NCBI GenBank assembly: GCA_964035545.1
Contig: OZ037765.1
Span: 3,899,198 to 3,963,197, forward strand
Direction: 5' to 3'
Origin: Bugula neritina
Taxonomy: Eukaryota; Bryozoa; Gymnolaemata; Cheilostomatida; Bugulidae
DNA: 64,000 nt
Every line of letters begins with the position of its first letter. Position 1 is the first letter of the stretch. The translations under genes and the position numbers were made by a program. This document shows, piece by piece, positions 49,626-63,909 of the stretch. The notes below the pieces were generated by a model. The model saw only the letters and a list, made by a program, of their open reading frames with translations. It was not told where the DNA came from and did not search any database.

Positions 49626-50664
49626 CTAGTACTAGTACAGAGTGAGAGTTATAAGATTTGCCTATAGTTATATTACTATAACTATAATTATGATGATTAT
49701 TAAATTAATGCTATTAATTGTTTAATTTAATATTAGGTGAGGATCTATTTAATTGTTATGCATAAACTTGAAACAGTAAAATTAGAATATTCATCATCAT
49801 TGCATGATTACGTATTCAATAACATTCTTATCTGCTCACATTGTACAGTTTTTACTGCCTTATATTTGTTTGCCTGACTGCCAAGTGCAATATCATGTTT
49901 GACTTAGTTGACAGTCAGAATAAAAGTCCCCCCATGCAGTCTTTACTTTTACCATTTCCATAGCCAATATCCAAGCCGTACAAGCTGGTAGGAAATCCGA
50001 ATGCTTGTAGGGCAGTTAGTCAATCACCTCAGGTTAGCTTGTAGCTCATCTGATAAATACTATAAACCACATTATATTCCACCTAACAGTTTCACTCAGA
50101 TAAAACCAACAGAGATCCTATTTATTATGTTTAAATTGTTCACATGAGCTACTGTTGCATATTTTGCACAAGCTATACAATTTCAATTCTTCTGTTGTAC
50201 TTCTTGAATCTGAAAATTTCTATAAGGTACTATCCCTCAATAAGTTAGCCCCTAAGCATGTTTTTACTAACATATTGGCATTTTAGTTTTGTAGGTTTAC
50301 TGCACTCAGTTGAACACACTTGTAGTTTCTAGTTGTTGTGGTAGACTAGATGTTTTTCAGAACACTGTAAAGTTTTAGAAGTAGCTATTATAATTAAAAC
50401 TTCTGGTAGTATTTTTGCTTAAATTGTGAATAGTTTTCAACTTGTTACAGTATAAAATTTATTGGCTGCATTATTTTTTACCCTAGTTTCTAGCAATAGC
50501 TTTGTATTTAAAATGAATAATAAGGAAGCTTGTGTGAGACAATTTTTTATGTTAGGTTTTCAATATTGTGAGAAACTTCACTGTTTTGATACAGTCTTGA
50601 AACTTTTTATCTTATATATTTTCAGGTTGGGTCATAAACTGAAATACTGCAATATTTTGATGAA
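48800..50664. promoter_or_regulatory. Divergent intergenic region DYNC2I1 / receptor phosphatase
   Basis: About 1.9 kb between two divergent start codons; both promoters should be here. It contains cacgcacgcgtgtg near 48960, degenerate aagtgaaagt/agtctcac-type tracts at 49330-49450, and an (AGT)n microsatellite. No coding sequence is recognised. Confidence 0.5.
49523..49638. repeat. (AGT)n microsatellite
   Basis: Two blocks of pure tagtagtag repeats separated by a short agcagtatcactact interruption, ending in actagtactagtac. Confidence 0.97.
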
Positions 50665-53600
50665 ATGATGCTACTGAAGTTGCAAGTAGCTGTGTTTGTG
50701 TTAGCAACTGTTGATGGTGAGTAATTTATTTCAGCTGCTGTTCAATGATACATGTTTGTAGGTTAACATTACTAATAGCCTTTACTGGGATTAGAACCGC
50801 TGACCTCCTGTTAACCCCCAGACCAAGGCTGCTCTCTATATCTAATGTAAAAATTGTTACTAATATGAATACTTGAATTTCATTTAAACAGCTTTAAATG
50901 GTGGCATTTTTAATTGTAACTTCTGGCTCTTTTATCGTGAATTTGGTAGAAGCTACTTGTTATAGACATTACTGCTAGCTCACTGTAATACGTGAGTGTC
51001 TCAAACTTCCTCTTACTATTCATTATACTATTGTTTGTTTAGTAAATGGAACACTTGATGTACTCTTTGTATAATGTATTTTAGCATACAGTCAATTGTT
51101 TCATTTGCTAGCTGCAGTATTGTGAGCTGCTCCCTTCATATTGTGTAGTAAATGAAACTACATTTGATAATTTATTCACTGGAACTATTTTAGCAAACTT
51201 TTCTTTTTACTTCCCTCTTGAAGTTTATTCAAGAAATCAGTTCTTTCTTATGAATAATACAGAATTTTAATATTTTTGAAGTTGCTAAATGTCTCAATTG
51301 TAGCACGAATATCTTTTCTAAGAATAGAGCTTAGTGAGAAATCTGTGTTTTGTCCATTGAATGTATTCTTACTATAAACAAGCAATCTTTTCATTTGCTC
51401 TCTGCAGCATTAAGGACTGCTTCTCTCTTTAAATCTATTAAAAAACCTAAATGTTAGAAGCTTTCTATTTAAATTTATTAAAGTAAGAACATTGTCATTT
51501 TGATGGCCATGTTTCCTGAGAGTAGTAGAAATTAGAGAGAAATCTTGATAGCTGAATTTAGAGATTGACTCCTCAACTTAAGAAAATCCTTTAGTATTTT
51601 GAGTTTCTTAGCTTCTTTGTTGTAAATCCAGGGTAATAATTTATTACCATCAGTAAACTAAGATCTCCCACACTCTTGTTTTTTGTTTGTCTGGAGAATT
51701 CTTATGGAGAATTATTGTTCATCTATAATTTTACTGTTTTATTTTGTTGGTTTTTCAGATAAGTGGATGTTTTTTGTCCTTATTGCTATCTTTTTTTTCA
51801 TTACTTGTACGTAAGCAGTTAAGCATTTGTAAATGTTTGTCAGAAGATATAATATAGCTAACTATGTAATAGTAGTGCTATGCTACTTGCTTTGTTTTTG
51901 TTTTATTAAAATCTGCCTTTGCATACTTTTTCAGCTTTAACCTGTGACTGGACATCAGGTATGGGTAGACTAGATCCTTACATAACATCTGGTAGTATAA
52001 AGTCTCTCTATGTATCCAGTAAAGATGAGTGTAGAGCTCAGTGTATGCAGCAGACATCATTTATATGTGCCTCAATAAACTATAGAACTAGTGATGGAAA
52101 CTGTGAACTGTTAGCAGAGAATACTCAGACTGCTATTAGTAGTTCTGATAGTCAGTGGAGCTACTCTGTTAGACCAGACTGTGCAGGTGAGTATAGAGTG
52201 ATATTGAAGTTTGGATGAAAGTGTAAAGTAGTTATACTAGACTATTATTCTAAAGTCTAATCCAGAAACTCCCAATCTCCAGTGATTTGGGTACTAGGAA
52301 AAAGTTGAGGGAAATACTCTGTTCATTCACAATAATTATTATTCATATTTTTTCAATAACTTGTATACAATTTGCTGTACCATGCACAATAATGCCCTAA
52401 TGTAAGGCATTGACATAGGAGGTGCCCAGGTGGTACTTGAAATTTTAGTGTCATTGAATAAGGTACACGGGCTAAATAGTTTTAGAACCAGTGCTTGAGA
52501 GTTTAGATGGTAGAAAATGAATTGTGGATTTAATCATTTTTTTCCTAGTATATAATTTCTATGATTCCCTCACATTTTTCACAAGCCTAGGTTTTCTGTA
52601 TTCTTGCCAAGTCATGTAGGTCTCTTTTCCTACTGCATGTATGTCAGTTTTTTAATTTAACTTGATGACTGAAATTAGAAATAAAATTATAAAACAAACT
52701 TTCATTTCATACAATATAATATCAGTCAGTAAGGTTAAAAAATGTGAGCGTAATTGAATATATTTTTGTAGATTAGTCTTGCAAATTTTAAGCAGACTCT
52801 GTCTAACTTTTAAGAGAGGCAACCATAAAATTAGTAGCAAGTTTCTGTTTTAGTTTTAATGCTGAAAAGTAACTATCAATCATTTTATAGTACATGTAGT
52901 TGTAATGTTGAAGAGGAATTTATTTTTTCTTTGTCTTTGCTTCTGCTTTTTCCAAGTAGTAAAGTGTAATATTTGCAGTTTTCTCTTAATATGTACCACA
53001 CCACATTTCTCTTGAAATTAAAATATTACAACTTTATTTCTAGGGATTAGCTCTAAGAGTGTGACAAGAGAAAACCTGTTCTTTTATTTTTTTATTAAAG
53101 CCACACCTACTTTGAAGCGTAAAATCCTTATTCAACTCTTTTTCAAACTTCTGCCTTTAGGTCTAACTTATTATATGATTCCTTATTAATGTTGTTTCAC
53201 TTAGAATAGTCATTAAATATAAGAGTTTGATCTGATAGTTGATAGTTGCTGCGATTGTGATATATTATTTTTATTAATCATTCATTTGTCACTTTATAAG
53301 CTTGAATATTGTATTTTACAGGAATATGGCAGCCATGGACAGCTACTAGAGGTTACTATCTAAGCTATGGAATACAAAAGTACAGCCATATAAGTACATC
53401 AGACCTCAGAGACTGTATGAGTTTCTGTTTACAAGATGAAGACGTCAGTTATAACTGTAGTTCTATAGTGAAGGCAGTGAGTGGAGATCTATGTGAGATT
53501 GTCAACAAGAGATCAGATGATACTGGAGTGTCATCAGATCAGCATCCAGGCTACCAGTACTTTAACCTCCCTCTCTGGTATTCAGGTATGAGTAAAACTT

Positions 53601-56600
53601 TTGATCTTTAATTTTTATATAAGTTATATTTAACTAATACTAATATTATTTTATATTAATAATATTGAAAAATTTAGTTTTTTTATCATTTCAAATAATG
53701 AAGCTGCACATGTATAGTTTAATAAAAATGTATATTGTATTATTGAAAGTAAATTCACCAAGATACTCTTTAAATGATGAGCCTGAATAGAGTAGTGTGT
53801 AAATCAAACCCATACTCCTCTACTAAAATACAAGAACCATGTGAAAAGTTTTACTTGCCTAGCAAAGTATTGTTGAACATCATTTTTTTCTGTAAAATGA
53901 CATTGATGCAACTGCAACATAATGAATCAAATTTTAACCACCTTGAAAATGAAAACTTAGATATTTACTTTTAATCGATATTTAGTATATGTTAACTTTG
54001 AATTTCACTTCTGGTGAAGTTGTTTATTAATAATAGTACTTAACTAGTAAAGAGATTTATTTTATAGTGGTATGTAACAACAAAGAGTTGACTGGTGAAA
54101 AAATTGAACTTTCTGTATTTCTAATATTTTATGCAATTTGTATGATTTGCAAATAATCAGACAACTTGTTACCTCGGCTACGTGTTTTAAGAAATTTTTC
54201 TGAATCAGCACCTGCTTTGCTTCTGTTTAGTTTTATATAAACTATATTTTGCGTTTTTCAGATAACTCTGACAGTACAACCAACACAAAAATATTAAATT
54301 ATGGTTCAGCTGGAAAGGCTTTCATGTTACTCTTCAACTATAAGATAGAAGCAGACGGATATTTAGTTGGCTGGAAGTATATGATTGGTCATTCTACTGA
54401 CTACTGTGACTCATATGCTGCTATCTGGAGACAGACAGGAGAAGGTAACTCTGCTGTATTCAATCTGGTTACAGAAACTCTACTCACACCTGAAGATTCA
54501 TCTACAGGAGGAATCAGATTCCAGTTTGTACAGAACTCTACAGAAGTAGTTAGAAAAGGAGACTTTCTTGCTCTGTATGTAGAAGACTTGAGTAACTCTG
54601 GTTGTAGAGGTAACCTCGTTTCATTTAGACCAACTGGGCCAGGTGTTGAGCCTGAGGCTCTTATACGCAAATCTAATCCTAACAGAGACAGAGTAAACAG
54701 ACTCACAGGTCTAGATGTTGCAAAGGAATTCAGAGGAGTAGCACTGAGAGCCTACATAGCAGGTCATTATAATATACTGGTCCAATAATCTGTAGTGTGT
54801 TGACCAAGTAATAGTTTTTTTTTTGTAGAGCAGCTAAAGATTTCTTTTTCAACTATTCATCATTTGTTTATTGTTGTTTTCAGTATAATTGCATCACATA
54901 TAGTTCTGATTGCTATATTGTGTCATGTCTGTAACCTTGTCTAAACTAAACTTTGTTCTATTGGGACTGCTGCTCTATAGTTTTATTTTACAACAAAAGC
55001 AAACTTATGCCATAGAATTATTTCCATGCTATTTATATTTACATGATTTAAACTGCAGTACACTAAATATTTTTTAAAATTCAACTTATATATAACTGAA
55101 TAACTTTAAAACTAGGCTTTTTTATCCATTTTCTAGCATTTTTGTCTAAAATTTTAGCTGTGTACTAAATATTTAAAAAAAAATACCATTTACAAACCTT
55201 CACTTTTATGTTAGGTTATTTTTATTACACTACTTAGTATTTTACCACGAGTGTAAAAGGTACATTGGTTGTATTTCTATTTTTCTTAGCTACTGACTAC
55301 TTTATGTAATATTTATACTTATTGACTTTTTTTAGAAATTTTGAAGCTGTCTGGAGACCCAGTATCTTCTCACACAGATGTGTCATCAGGAGAAATCAGA
55401 ATTACATGGGAATTCCCAGCTACTGCACCCAATCAGGAGCTCACAACTACTCATTTTAAAATAGAATGTTCAGACAACTCCAACTTCAACACAATAATAA
55501 GCTTTAAATTAGTTTCTATAGACTACAGAGAGACTGTGATTAGTAATCTGAATATACAACAACCTCACTATGCTAGAGTATCAACTGTGAGGAATTATAA
55601 TGGTGAAGAGTTAATACAAGATGTCTATACAGTCAGCTCTCTGTTCTGTGCAGGTAAATAAATTTAACTATAATAATGAGGATAAAATTAAATTATTAAT
55701 TAAAGGTTTTTGTTAATTGTTCGTGAACCTGTAGTTTTGTGGCCAAAATCTAATTAGTAAAATTAATGAGTTAAACTAGTTACATAGAAGTAATATTCAC
55801 AGAGCTGTTAAAGTCAAGTTGATTTTTATTAAATAATTTTTTCTGAAATTATATGATATTCTAATAAAGATATTGTACATGATTTATATATGTTTGCGTG
55901 CGTCTTAGGTTTTCACAAATTCATATTTACTCAATTTTTTGCTTGGCTCGGCTTGATTTGAAATGTTTTTGTTTGGCATGATGAGTCATTTCTTTGAATT
56001 TACCTCAGCTCATTGAGTATCATCATATTTAGTATCATGTTCTCTGTATTTGAATGTTAGTTTCTGCCATATAAACTAACAATGCTAAATCATGACAGCA
56101 TATATATTTTCATTGTTCATGACTCTGTAGAGCTATGCCTTCTGCATATCAAGTATCTGTTGAAATTACATATACTACTACTACTATATCATGCTAATAA
56201 TATGTATACTTTTTGTATCAGTTAATTACTTGCTTACTGAATGTAGTTCACTTCTCTTTCTTATATTCTGCAGAAAGAGGCGAATTAACATCTGCAGGCG
56301 TTGGGATAACAGAAATTGGTATTCTGAAACCAGGAGAACAGAGAACAGTTACTGTGTCTGTATCTTCACTAGTAAGTCTATATGTTACATTTTTGTTTAT
56401 ATTTCAGTTTTAGAATTAGGTTAAGAAATATGTTTTGTAAAGTGAAGCTCTGTCAACATTATTTAGTAGGTCTATGCCTAAATATATGCTAAATTATTTG
56501 CTGATGTTCCTGAAGGTAGCCCAAATATAATGAACAATTGAACTCAAATTTAAATTTGGTGACTATGTAGAACAATGTTTTAAGAGTTAGTTGAACACAT

Positions 56601-59600
56601 GGATCTACTTTAACTCATTTCCTGTAGCAGGAAACTGATGACTGTGTATCCAGTGTTACAATAACTCATGGAAGTGGACAATTATCCAATCAGAGAAAGA
56701 CAGGTCCATGGAGTTTCACTAAACAGCAAGGTGTGACCTTTGAACTGATTATTAAAGTAGCACTACTAGATGGACATGAGAATATAATATGGCAGGAAGA
56801 ATACACAACTAGTAAAGGTAGGTAGAAGTTGTTATTTCAAGTATGTATAGTGTCATGTGGAGATGACTTTGTTTTTGTTGATTATATTGTGTGTGTGTTT
56901 CTTGTATTGGGAAGGTGTGGGTCATGGTACTCTGTTCTGTGCTGATGGGGGAGACAAACTCTGTAACAGCTGCTGTACACCAACATATTATATTTGTAGC
57001 ACCCAACTCACCTGATGTACTGACAGTTCACACCAGAACTTCTACTTCAGTTACCATCTCCTGGTCTCCAGTAGTTTATACAGATAAGATCTACTCTATT
57101 CAGCAGTATCAGGTGGGTATTATAACCATGAAATATCTCACTATTAAAACATCTGCCAAAACTAACTGGCTATTTTTATCTGTAACTTTCAACATTATGA
57201 AATTCGATTTTCTTACAGGTTATTTTTATATCTTACAATATGAGTACAAATTCCAAAGCTTATGGGTTGTATCATACATACGTGTCTCTGCAAGTTACCA
57301 GGCATCTAATATTTCCTTGTTAAAATTGAGTTGTGTTACATTACGAGGTTGCTGTCAGGTTTATATTATTCATATCCCTAGTTATATAATCAATAATAAC
57401 TGACCATATTTTTTGTAATTTTGACACCTAGTATAAAAATTTGTTACAGAATCTATATTTTTCCTACAATTAGATTTTACTGCAGGTTCTTTTTTTCCTT
57501 GGCTTATAGGTTGAATTTACATTTATGCAAAGGCCAGAAGTTAAATTCAGCTGTTAAACTTTGTTTTTAGGTGCCAATTTAACTTACTACACTTTTTGGG
57601 GGCGTGGCTCTATGCTCCATAACTTAGCTGCATATTACCTTGTTTAACCTGATAATCACCTCTGTAGTAATATTGGTACACAGTATACCCAGTAGTTCAC
57701 TCTTTATTATATGCTCATTATTATGATTGAGGGCGCTAAGTATCAGCATGCTGGTGGTTGAATCCCTCTATGATATTTATTTAGATAAAATGTTACAAGA
57801 AAGGGCATCTTGATATATTTTGGAGTAGAAGTTGTGCTGATAATTTTGTGAAAGTTACCAGGCTTATATTACTTTATTTAACTTCATAATTTTCCATGCA
57901 AGTTGTGCTCCTGGTTTACTAGTCCTCGTTCATTCCTTACACAGTAATATATCCTTGGCATTCCCATTCTTTTTAGATTCTTCTCCGGCGATAAGAATGT
58001 GCTTTTTCCTATTCAAATTTGTTTAAGAAGGGTATCTCCCAATATAAAGATATTTGATACAAAATGAAAATGATATTTGCTCTATATAATACTGTTGTAA
58101 TGTACAATCACCGGTTACAGGTAACATGCATCACAACCAACAACACCTTTAATAATAGTGTGACAGTAAACTCAGTGAGTTACTATAACACATCTGACTC
58201 TTCTACCACCTCTCTAACTATAGAACCACTCTATAGTCAAGTAGAATACAGCTGTACAGTTAAAGCTCTTCTGTCTGAAAATGAGTTTGGAGAAAGTTCT
58301 AGAGAAGTTGTGTTCTGGACTAAACCCGAAGGTAGGTAACTTTAAAGCCACAAAACTTTGGAAAGATTTCAATGCAGTTTTTAACTTTTGGCCCAACATA
58401 TTTCGGTTTTGATAGCCAGTGTTAGAAACCGATTTTTCAGCAAGAGCTGCAAAAACATTTCAATGCAGTTTATTTTAACTTTTGGCCCAATACATATGGG
58501 TTTTGATAGCTAGTGTTAAAAACATATTCAATAGTCTGCAAAAGCTTTAGTTAGTTGGGAGAACATGTCATTAGTTATCAATATAACCAATAAACAATGT
58601 TATTTTAGAGCCAGTGTTGACATACAGCAATGACAATAATACAGTAAATCCATCAGAGGAAACCATCACAGTACCTCTACCAAACATCACATCCTCTGAT
58701 GATATTCTGAAAGGATATGACTCCATGGTTATTGTTGTTGAAAAGTTGTCATCCAGGAAAAAGAGATCCATTACTGTAGATAGTATAGACAATGTGACTG
58801 TTTATATAACAGCATCATTTCCTGTGACCAACTTCTCATCCTCACTTAGTGTTGGTGATAACCAGACATATGGTGGTTACTGGAACAGACCTCTAGACAA
58901 CCAATACTCTTACCACATTGCTGTTGGATTCAAGGCTAAGACTGAAGATGATGTTTTAAAGTTTACAACTATTCCTGGTGCAGAGTCTGTAAGATGTAAG
59001 TGTGTGGCTATGCATGGTACTAGAATTTCATTGTGTGTTCAGATTTTTAGTTGAGGTTTTGGTTGAATTAGAGATCAGTGCGCTCACTTGTCTCTGTATA
59101 TTGAGATAACATGAAGAGATCATATTTTACTCATATGTATATTATACAGTGAAAGGAGCTCCTCCTAGCGATAGAACTACTGAGAAGACTGTAGAAGCAA
59201 CACAGAAACCGGGGAGTATGCAGGGAGGAATTATTGGGGGTGTCGTCGGAGGACTGACAGCTCTGGTTATAGTGGTGGTGGTAGTGGTTGTAGCTATGAA
59301 AAGACGTAAGAAGTAAGCAACTTGCATGTGTAGAACTGTTTCTGTTAATAACGAAATAATATGTTGAATATATATTTGTATTTGTTACATTTTAGCTGGG
59401 ATTCTGAAAATCCTAAACCCTCCTCATCTTCTCACCTCCGCCGACCTGTCTCAGAGAAACCTCTCAGTAAGTATTACTGTAGTGTAGCTTTGTGGATACA
59501 CTTCAGATAGTAAAAAGCTTGTTTCTGATTATAAAGAGACTATACGAGTATCTACATGGTAACCCATGAAGCCATCGGAAAACTCGAATAGAATGACTGA

Positions 59601-62600
59601 ATGTCATTGATAGTTCTTGGTTACCATTGCAGCTATTTTTATACTATACCTTTGCATTATTAAAGCTGATGAGTCACGTAAAAATAATTGAAATTGAAAA
59701 ATGATTAAATATTGCTAAACATGGAACAATAATTTAGTTTAGAATTTTTCTTTTTGTTTGTTGACAAATTGTTACTGCAGTTTTAGACCACTTATCAAAC
59801 AGAAATCTTTTAGCATCTACAGCTTCATAATATACAGTTTACAGTAGTTTTCTCTTCTTAAAAGCTGAATTAACAAGTCAATATGCAGCAACTGGGAAAA
59901 GTTAAATTAGGAATTTCATTGAATGATCATTCTAACTGTTTATAGCTTTTTTTCAAGGTTAGAATCCTGATTCTTAATTTTGTTTTGATTTTTTTCTCAT
60001 AATCTATAATTTTACACCATTGCTGTATGTTTATCTGTCTTATAGAAGCCCCTAAACCTGTAGGTAGTACTGCACCTTCTTCTACAGTACCTGAAGCTAC
60101 GACCCTTGTCAGGAAGAATAATAGTGCTGAGGGGTCACATGATCAACATACAGACAACACGTATGAGAATACAGCTAAACTAAGTCCAGCTGCATCACGG
60201 CCTCTGCTCATTCCACAACTTCACTCAATTATCAGTGCGGAAATCAGCACCTTCCAGAAAGACTCTTTCAAAGAAGAGTTTTTGGTTAGTTTTTACAGTT
60301 ATTGATTTTATAAACTCTTGATATATAATTTATGGTGTCCGATAAAAGTTGCACAGGTAAAACGGGCACAGGTGGCAAAGTAGGTAAAAATGGCACATTT
60401 TCAAAATCAAACTTAGGGCTTTAGAATGGGGGTTTGTGCTATGGATTGGGGGTTTGGAGTTGAAGGATTAGCGTTTTGAGTTTGGAGTTGAAGGATTGGG
60501 TTTGGGGAGAAAATTTACCATCGTTACCTACTTTCCATTTGTGCCATTATTACTTAAAGTGGGGTGTGACTAAAATGGGTGGCCACCCGGTGTCGCGGTC
60601 CGTGACACCCATTTTAGTCATAAGGGGGTGTTTTGACTAAAATGGGCGTCGCGAAGAATTTTCGTTTTATTTCCAGATTTTTAGACAGTTGTGACTGTTG
60701 AGATTATTGTTAAATAAATCTTCAGTGAATAATAAACATTTCACAATCGTTTAAACCAAAAACATAGATAAATAATGATAAAATTAAAACAATTATAACA
60801 AAGACCAAACTCGTCAAGAGTTATCTTTCCTCCTTAAAAAAATTAATTTTCACCTAATTTTATTGTTATTGTTAAGATCATAGACATGCCGACTTATAAA
60901 ACATATACTTTAAGCTAGTAAAAATGCTGGGAGTACTATATTGGGAAAACGAAAATGCTCACAAAGTTTAACAAAAATAAATATTTTCGCGACACCCATA
61001 TTAGTTCAAATAACCCAGAATGACTAAAATGGGTGTCACAAGAATTTTTGATTAGCATTTAGCATTAAGAACAGATATAATTTTACAATTGACATCATTA
61101 AACTGCTTTTGCATTTTTACACCTACTTAGCTAACTAAAAAGTTATAAAACTGCGACATAAAAATGAATAAAATTAAAGTCATTGTGAAAACCCTTGGGG
61201 TCAAAAACTAGGGGGTGTCGCGAAGAATTCAATACATGTATTTTAACTTAATTCCATAGTTATTTTTCAGTTTCTAGACATGCTGACTATGGAACCATAT
61301 ACATTAAACTAGTAAAAATACTGAGAGGAATATTAACAAAAAAATGTTCACAAAATGTGAAAATAAAACTAAAAATCTTTGCGACACCCATTTTAGTCAT
61401 TTGGAGGCGCTTTGACTAAAATGGGTGTCAGGGTGATTTTTGTTTTATTCTTTAGCTTTTTTGGCAATTTTTGTTGCTAAATTGGTTGTTGATCAAAGCT
61501 TTAGGAAAACTCTAATATATAATAACTGTTTCACCCCAAATGACAGTAGTATTAAATAATAATTTACAATAATAAAAACCCAAACTATCAGTGACACTCC
61601 CTAGAATTATCTTCCCTTAGTTCTTAGTTTTGTTTTTATGATTTTTCTCTAATATTTGTGAGTATTAAAGATTTTATTAATTTTAATTAGTAAAAGCATG
61701 TAAAAGTTTCAACATGACAATTTATAGTATCCAAAACCGCCCAGAAAGCTACAAATAAAGCAAAAATCACCGTGACACCCATTCTAGTCACTCGTGGGTG
61801 TTTTTTCTAATATGGGTGTCGCGAAGATTTTTAGTTTTGTTTTCACATTTTGTAGACATGTTTGTTTGTTATCATTGCTCAAAATGTTTTTAATAGTTTG
61901 AAGTATATGTTTCATAAGTTAGCATGTCTATGATCATAATGATAACAGTAAAATTAAGTAAAAATTAAATTTTTGATGAGGAAAGATAACTCTCGATAAG
62001 TTTAGTTTTTGTTAAAATTAATTTAATTTAATCATTAGTTATTTATGTTTTTTTGGTTTAAATGATTGTGAAACGTTAATTATTCACTGAAGATTTCTTC
62101 AATAACAATTTCAGCAGTTACAAATGTCTAAAAATCTGAAAATAAAACGAAAGTTTTTCGCGACACCCATTTTAGTCAAAACCCCCCCTTATGACTAAAA
62201 TAGGTGTCACGGACCACGACACCGGGTGGCCACCCATTTTAGTCACACCCCTTAAAGTGATATTTTAGGGCTAAATAGTTTGTATTACTTTACTCATTAG
62301 TTAGAAGAACCTGTTGCTGGTAGATGGCTTAACTTATTTGAATTATTTTCCAATAAAATTGAATATTTTTCAGCAAATCAAAGCTCCTGCTCTGCCTTGT
62401 AAAGTTAGCCGGCTGCCAGAAAATGTAAAGAGAAACAGATTCAAGAATATCATTGCAGGTAACATTATGAGTAGAAAAGCTGTTTGCTTAAAGTTTAGTT
62501 TAATTTGTGAGTTTCTAAAGGATTTTTGTGCATACAAATGTGAAGGTCATGTGAAGGTGACATGCTGGATTATGAGTCTCTACAAGATATTTGCACAATG

Positions 62601-63185
62601 ACATCAAACTATCTAAATGCTATCTATTAGTAGTATAGTATATATTTAATACTTGCAATATACTATATATTTCATACTTGTAATATACTATATATTTTAT
62701 ACTTGTAATATACTATATATTTCATACTTGTAATATTGTAATATTTTTAGCTGATGAAACTCGAGTGAAGCTGAAGGTAGATGAGTATGACTCAGACTAT
62801 GTCAATGCCAACTACATTCAAGTACGCCACTATTTATTTGATACTCTTTCCAGCATTTGTTGAGACACTCTTTGTTTATTCAATAGCAACTGAAGTGCAT
62901 TTGCTACATAATTGTCGATTCAGATGTGGCAGTGATGAAATTTTCGTATTCATATTTGCTCAAATGTCTCAAAGTTGTACTTTAGTAAAAATTTGCATGT
63001 GTGTTGCTTGGAAATTAATTCAATTCATTGTCTTTCCTAGTTATTAATAATTTGCCATCTTTATTCAATTTTATTTATTTATTCATTATTAGTAATACTA
63101 ATCATATACATTAATTATCAGGCTATCATTCTGAACTATATGTTTTAGGATTATCATGGTCGTCAAAGGTTCATTGCTTGTCAAG
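50665..63185 (+). CDS. Receptor-type protein tyrosine phosphatase, 5' part
   Basis: Single-pass receptor with an intracellular tyrosine phosphatase domain. Sixteen exons in phase encode 1017 residues before the window ends: 50665-50716, 51935-52186, 53322-53585, 54262-54762, 55336-55653, 56274-56371, 56628-56817, 57000-57112, 58121-58331, 58609-58995, 59150-59312, 59396-59466, 60046-60284, 62374-62458, 62751-62821 and 63149-63185. Order: signal peptide (1-17), two Cys-containing PAN/apple-like domains (exons 2 and 3), an unrecognised domain of about 165 residues (exon 4), about three fibronectin-III domains (exons 5-9), a membrane-proximal region with a furin-like site RKKRS (about 716), TM (about 821-845, GGLTALVIVVVVVVVAM), a tail with TYEN, then the PTP start VSRLPENVKRNRFKNII, DYVNANYIQ and DYHGRQRFIACQ. 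The catalytic Cys lies outside the window. Additional exons could be missed where phases are symmetrical. Confidence 0.9.
50760..50838 (-). mobile_element. tRNA-derived SINE fragment, copy D
   Basis: About 75 bp matching the head half of the SINE at 30808-31022 (aacattactaatagccttta, then gaccaaggctgctc), in intron 1 of the phosphatase gene. The body is absent. Confidence 0.6.
56625..56630 (+). promoter_or_regulatory. Tandem NAGNAG splice acceptor
   Basis: tagcag before exon 7 of the phosphatase gene: use of the first AG adds one glutamine, use of the second omits it. Both keep frame. Confidence 0.5.
60562..62250. mobile_element. 1689-bp foldback-type element with 9-bp target duplication
   Basis: Ends gggtgtgactaaaatgggtg and its inverse. 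Left and right thirds are inverted copies over about 480 bp with moderate divergence. The flanks are the 9-bp direct repeat cttaaagtg at 60553-60561 and 62251-62259. Five hairpins formed by gcgacacccattttagtca and its inverse lie at 60602, 60989, 61381, 61772 and 62160, so the element is four segments of about 390 bp. There is no ORF of note. Long inverted repeats and a 9-bp duplication suit Foldback or Mutator-like elements. It sits in the phosphatase intron 13, between juxtamembrane and catalytic exons. Confidence 0.9.
62630..62742. repeat. 25-bp tandem repeat next to an acceptor
   Basis: About four copies of tatactatatatttcatact plus tgtaa, ending just before the acceptor of phosphatase exon 15 (62751). 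Confidence 0.88.
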
Positions 63186-63462
63186 GTACTCATTACAATT
63201 ACTATGTATCTTTTATGTCTTATATATGTGCGTGCGCGTGTTGGTGTACATATAATATGATAGTTATAGCTCATAGAAACAAATAATTTTCATATGACTA
63301 AAATACTTATTGTTGTGATTTTGTTTACTGTTTTTTGTTGAGATTATCATATGATTGATATTTTGTTACAGCTGCTCACCTGTTACTCAAAAGTGTCCAA
63401 TGGTAAAGCTGCATTCATGTTTCCTTGTTGTTATCAGTGCTGCTATTGGTTACTATCTATTA

Positions 63463-63909
63463 AGTTGCGTTTATACCTTCACGATTTTCGGTCAAAATTT
63501 CAATTTGGCCGGGTTGAAATTTCTCCGAGTTGCATTGCATTGTAAAAGCCACCCGTTGAAATTTTTGTACTGTGATAACTTAATCGGCCAATTTTAGAAT
63601 AGGAGTAATAACTCCTTGTAAACATCGTTATTTAGTTATTACTTTGGCGATTAGACAACGTACTTATACGGTTATAATTATATAGCCTACGCCTTCTCAA
63701 TTATCGCTTTTATGCTTTCCGCTTCACTAATTCACGACGTTTACAAAGGGCATCAAATAGCTATTATGCGAGTCAAATTTCAATTTCAGAAAGTGAGCAA
63801 CCGCATCAATATGATTTCAACGAGTTTCGGTTTGACTATAAAGGGGTACCCGGACAAGCATTATTAACTTAAACTCGGTACTTTTTTCAGCAGAGGTATA
63901 AACGCAACT
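63463..63909. mobile_element. 447-bp MITE with 16-bp inverted ends and TTA target duplication
   Basis: Starts agttgcgtttatacct and ends with its exact inverse aggtataaacgcaact. It is flanked by tta at 63460-63462 and 63910-63912. No coding capacity. The short inverted ends and 3-bp TTA duplication again suggest a PIF/Harbinger-type MITE, by inference. It lies in the last visible intron of the phosphatase gene. Confidence 0.8.
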
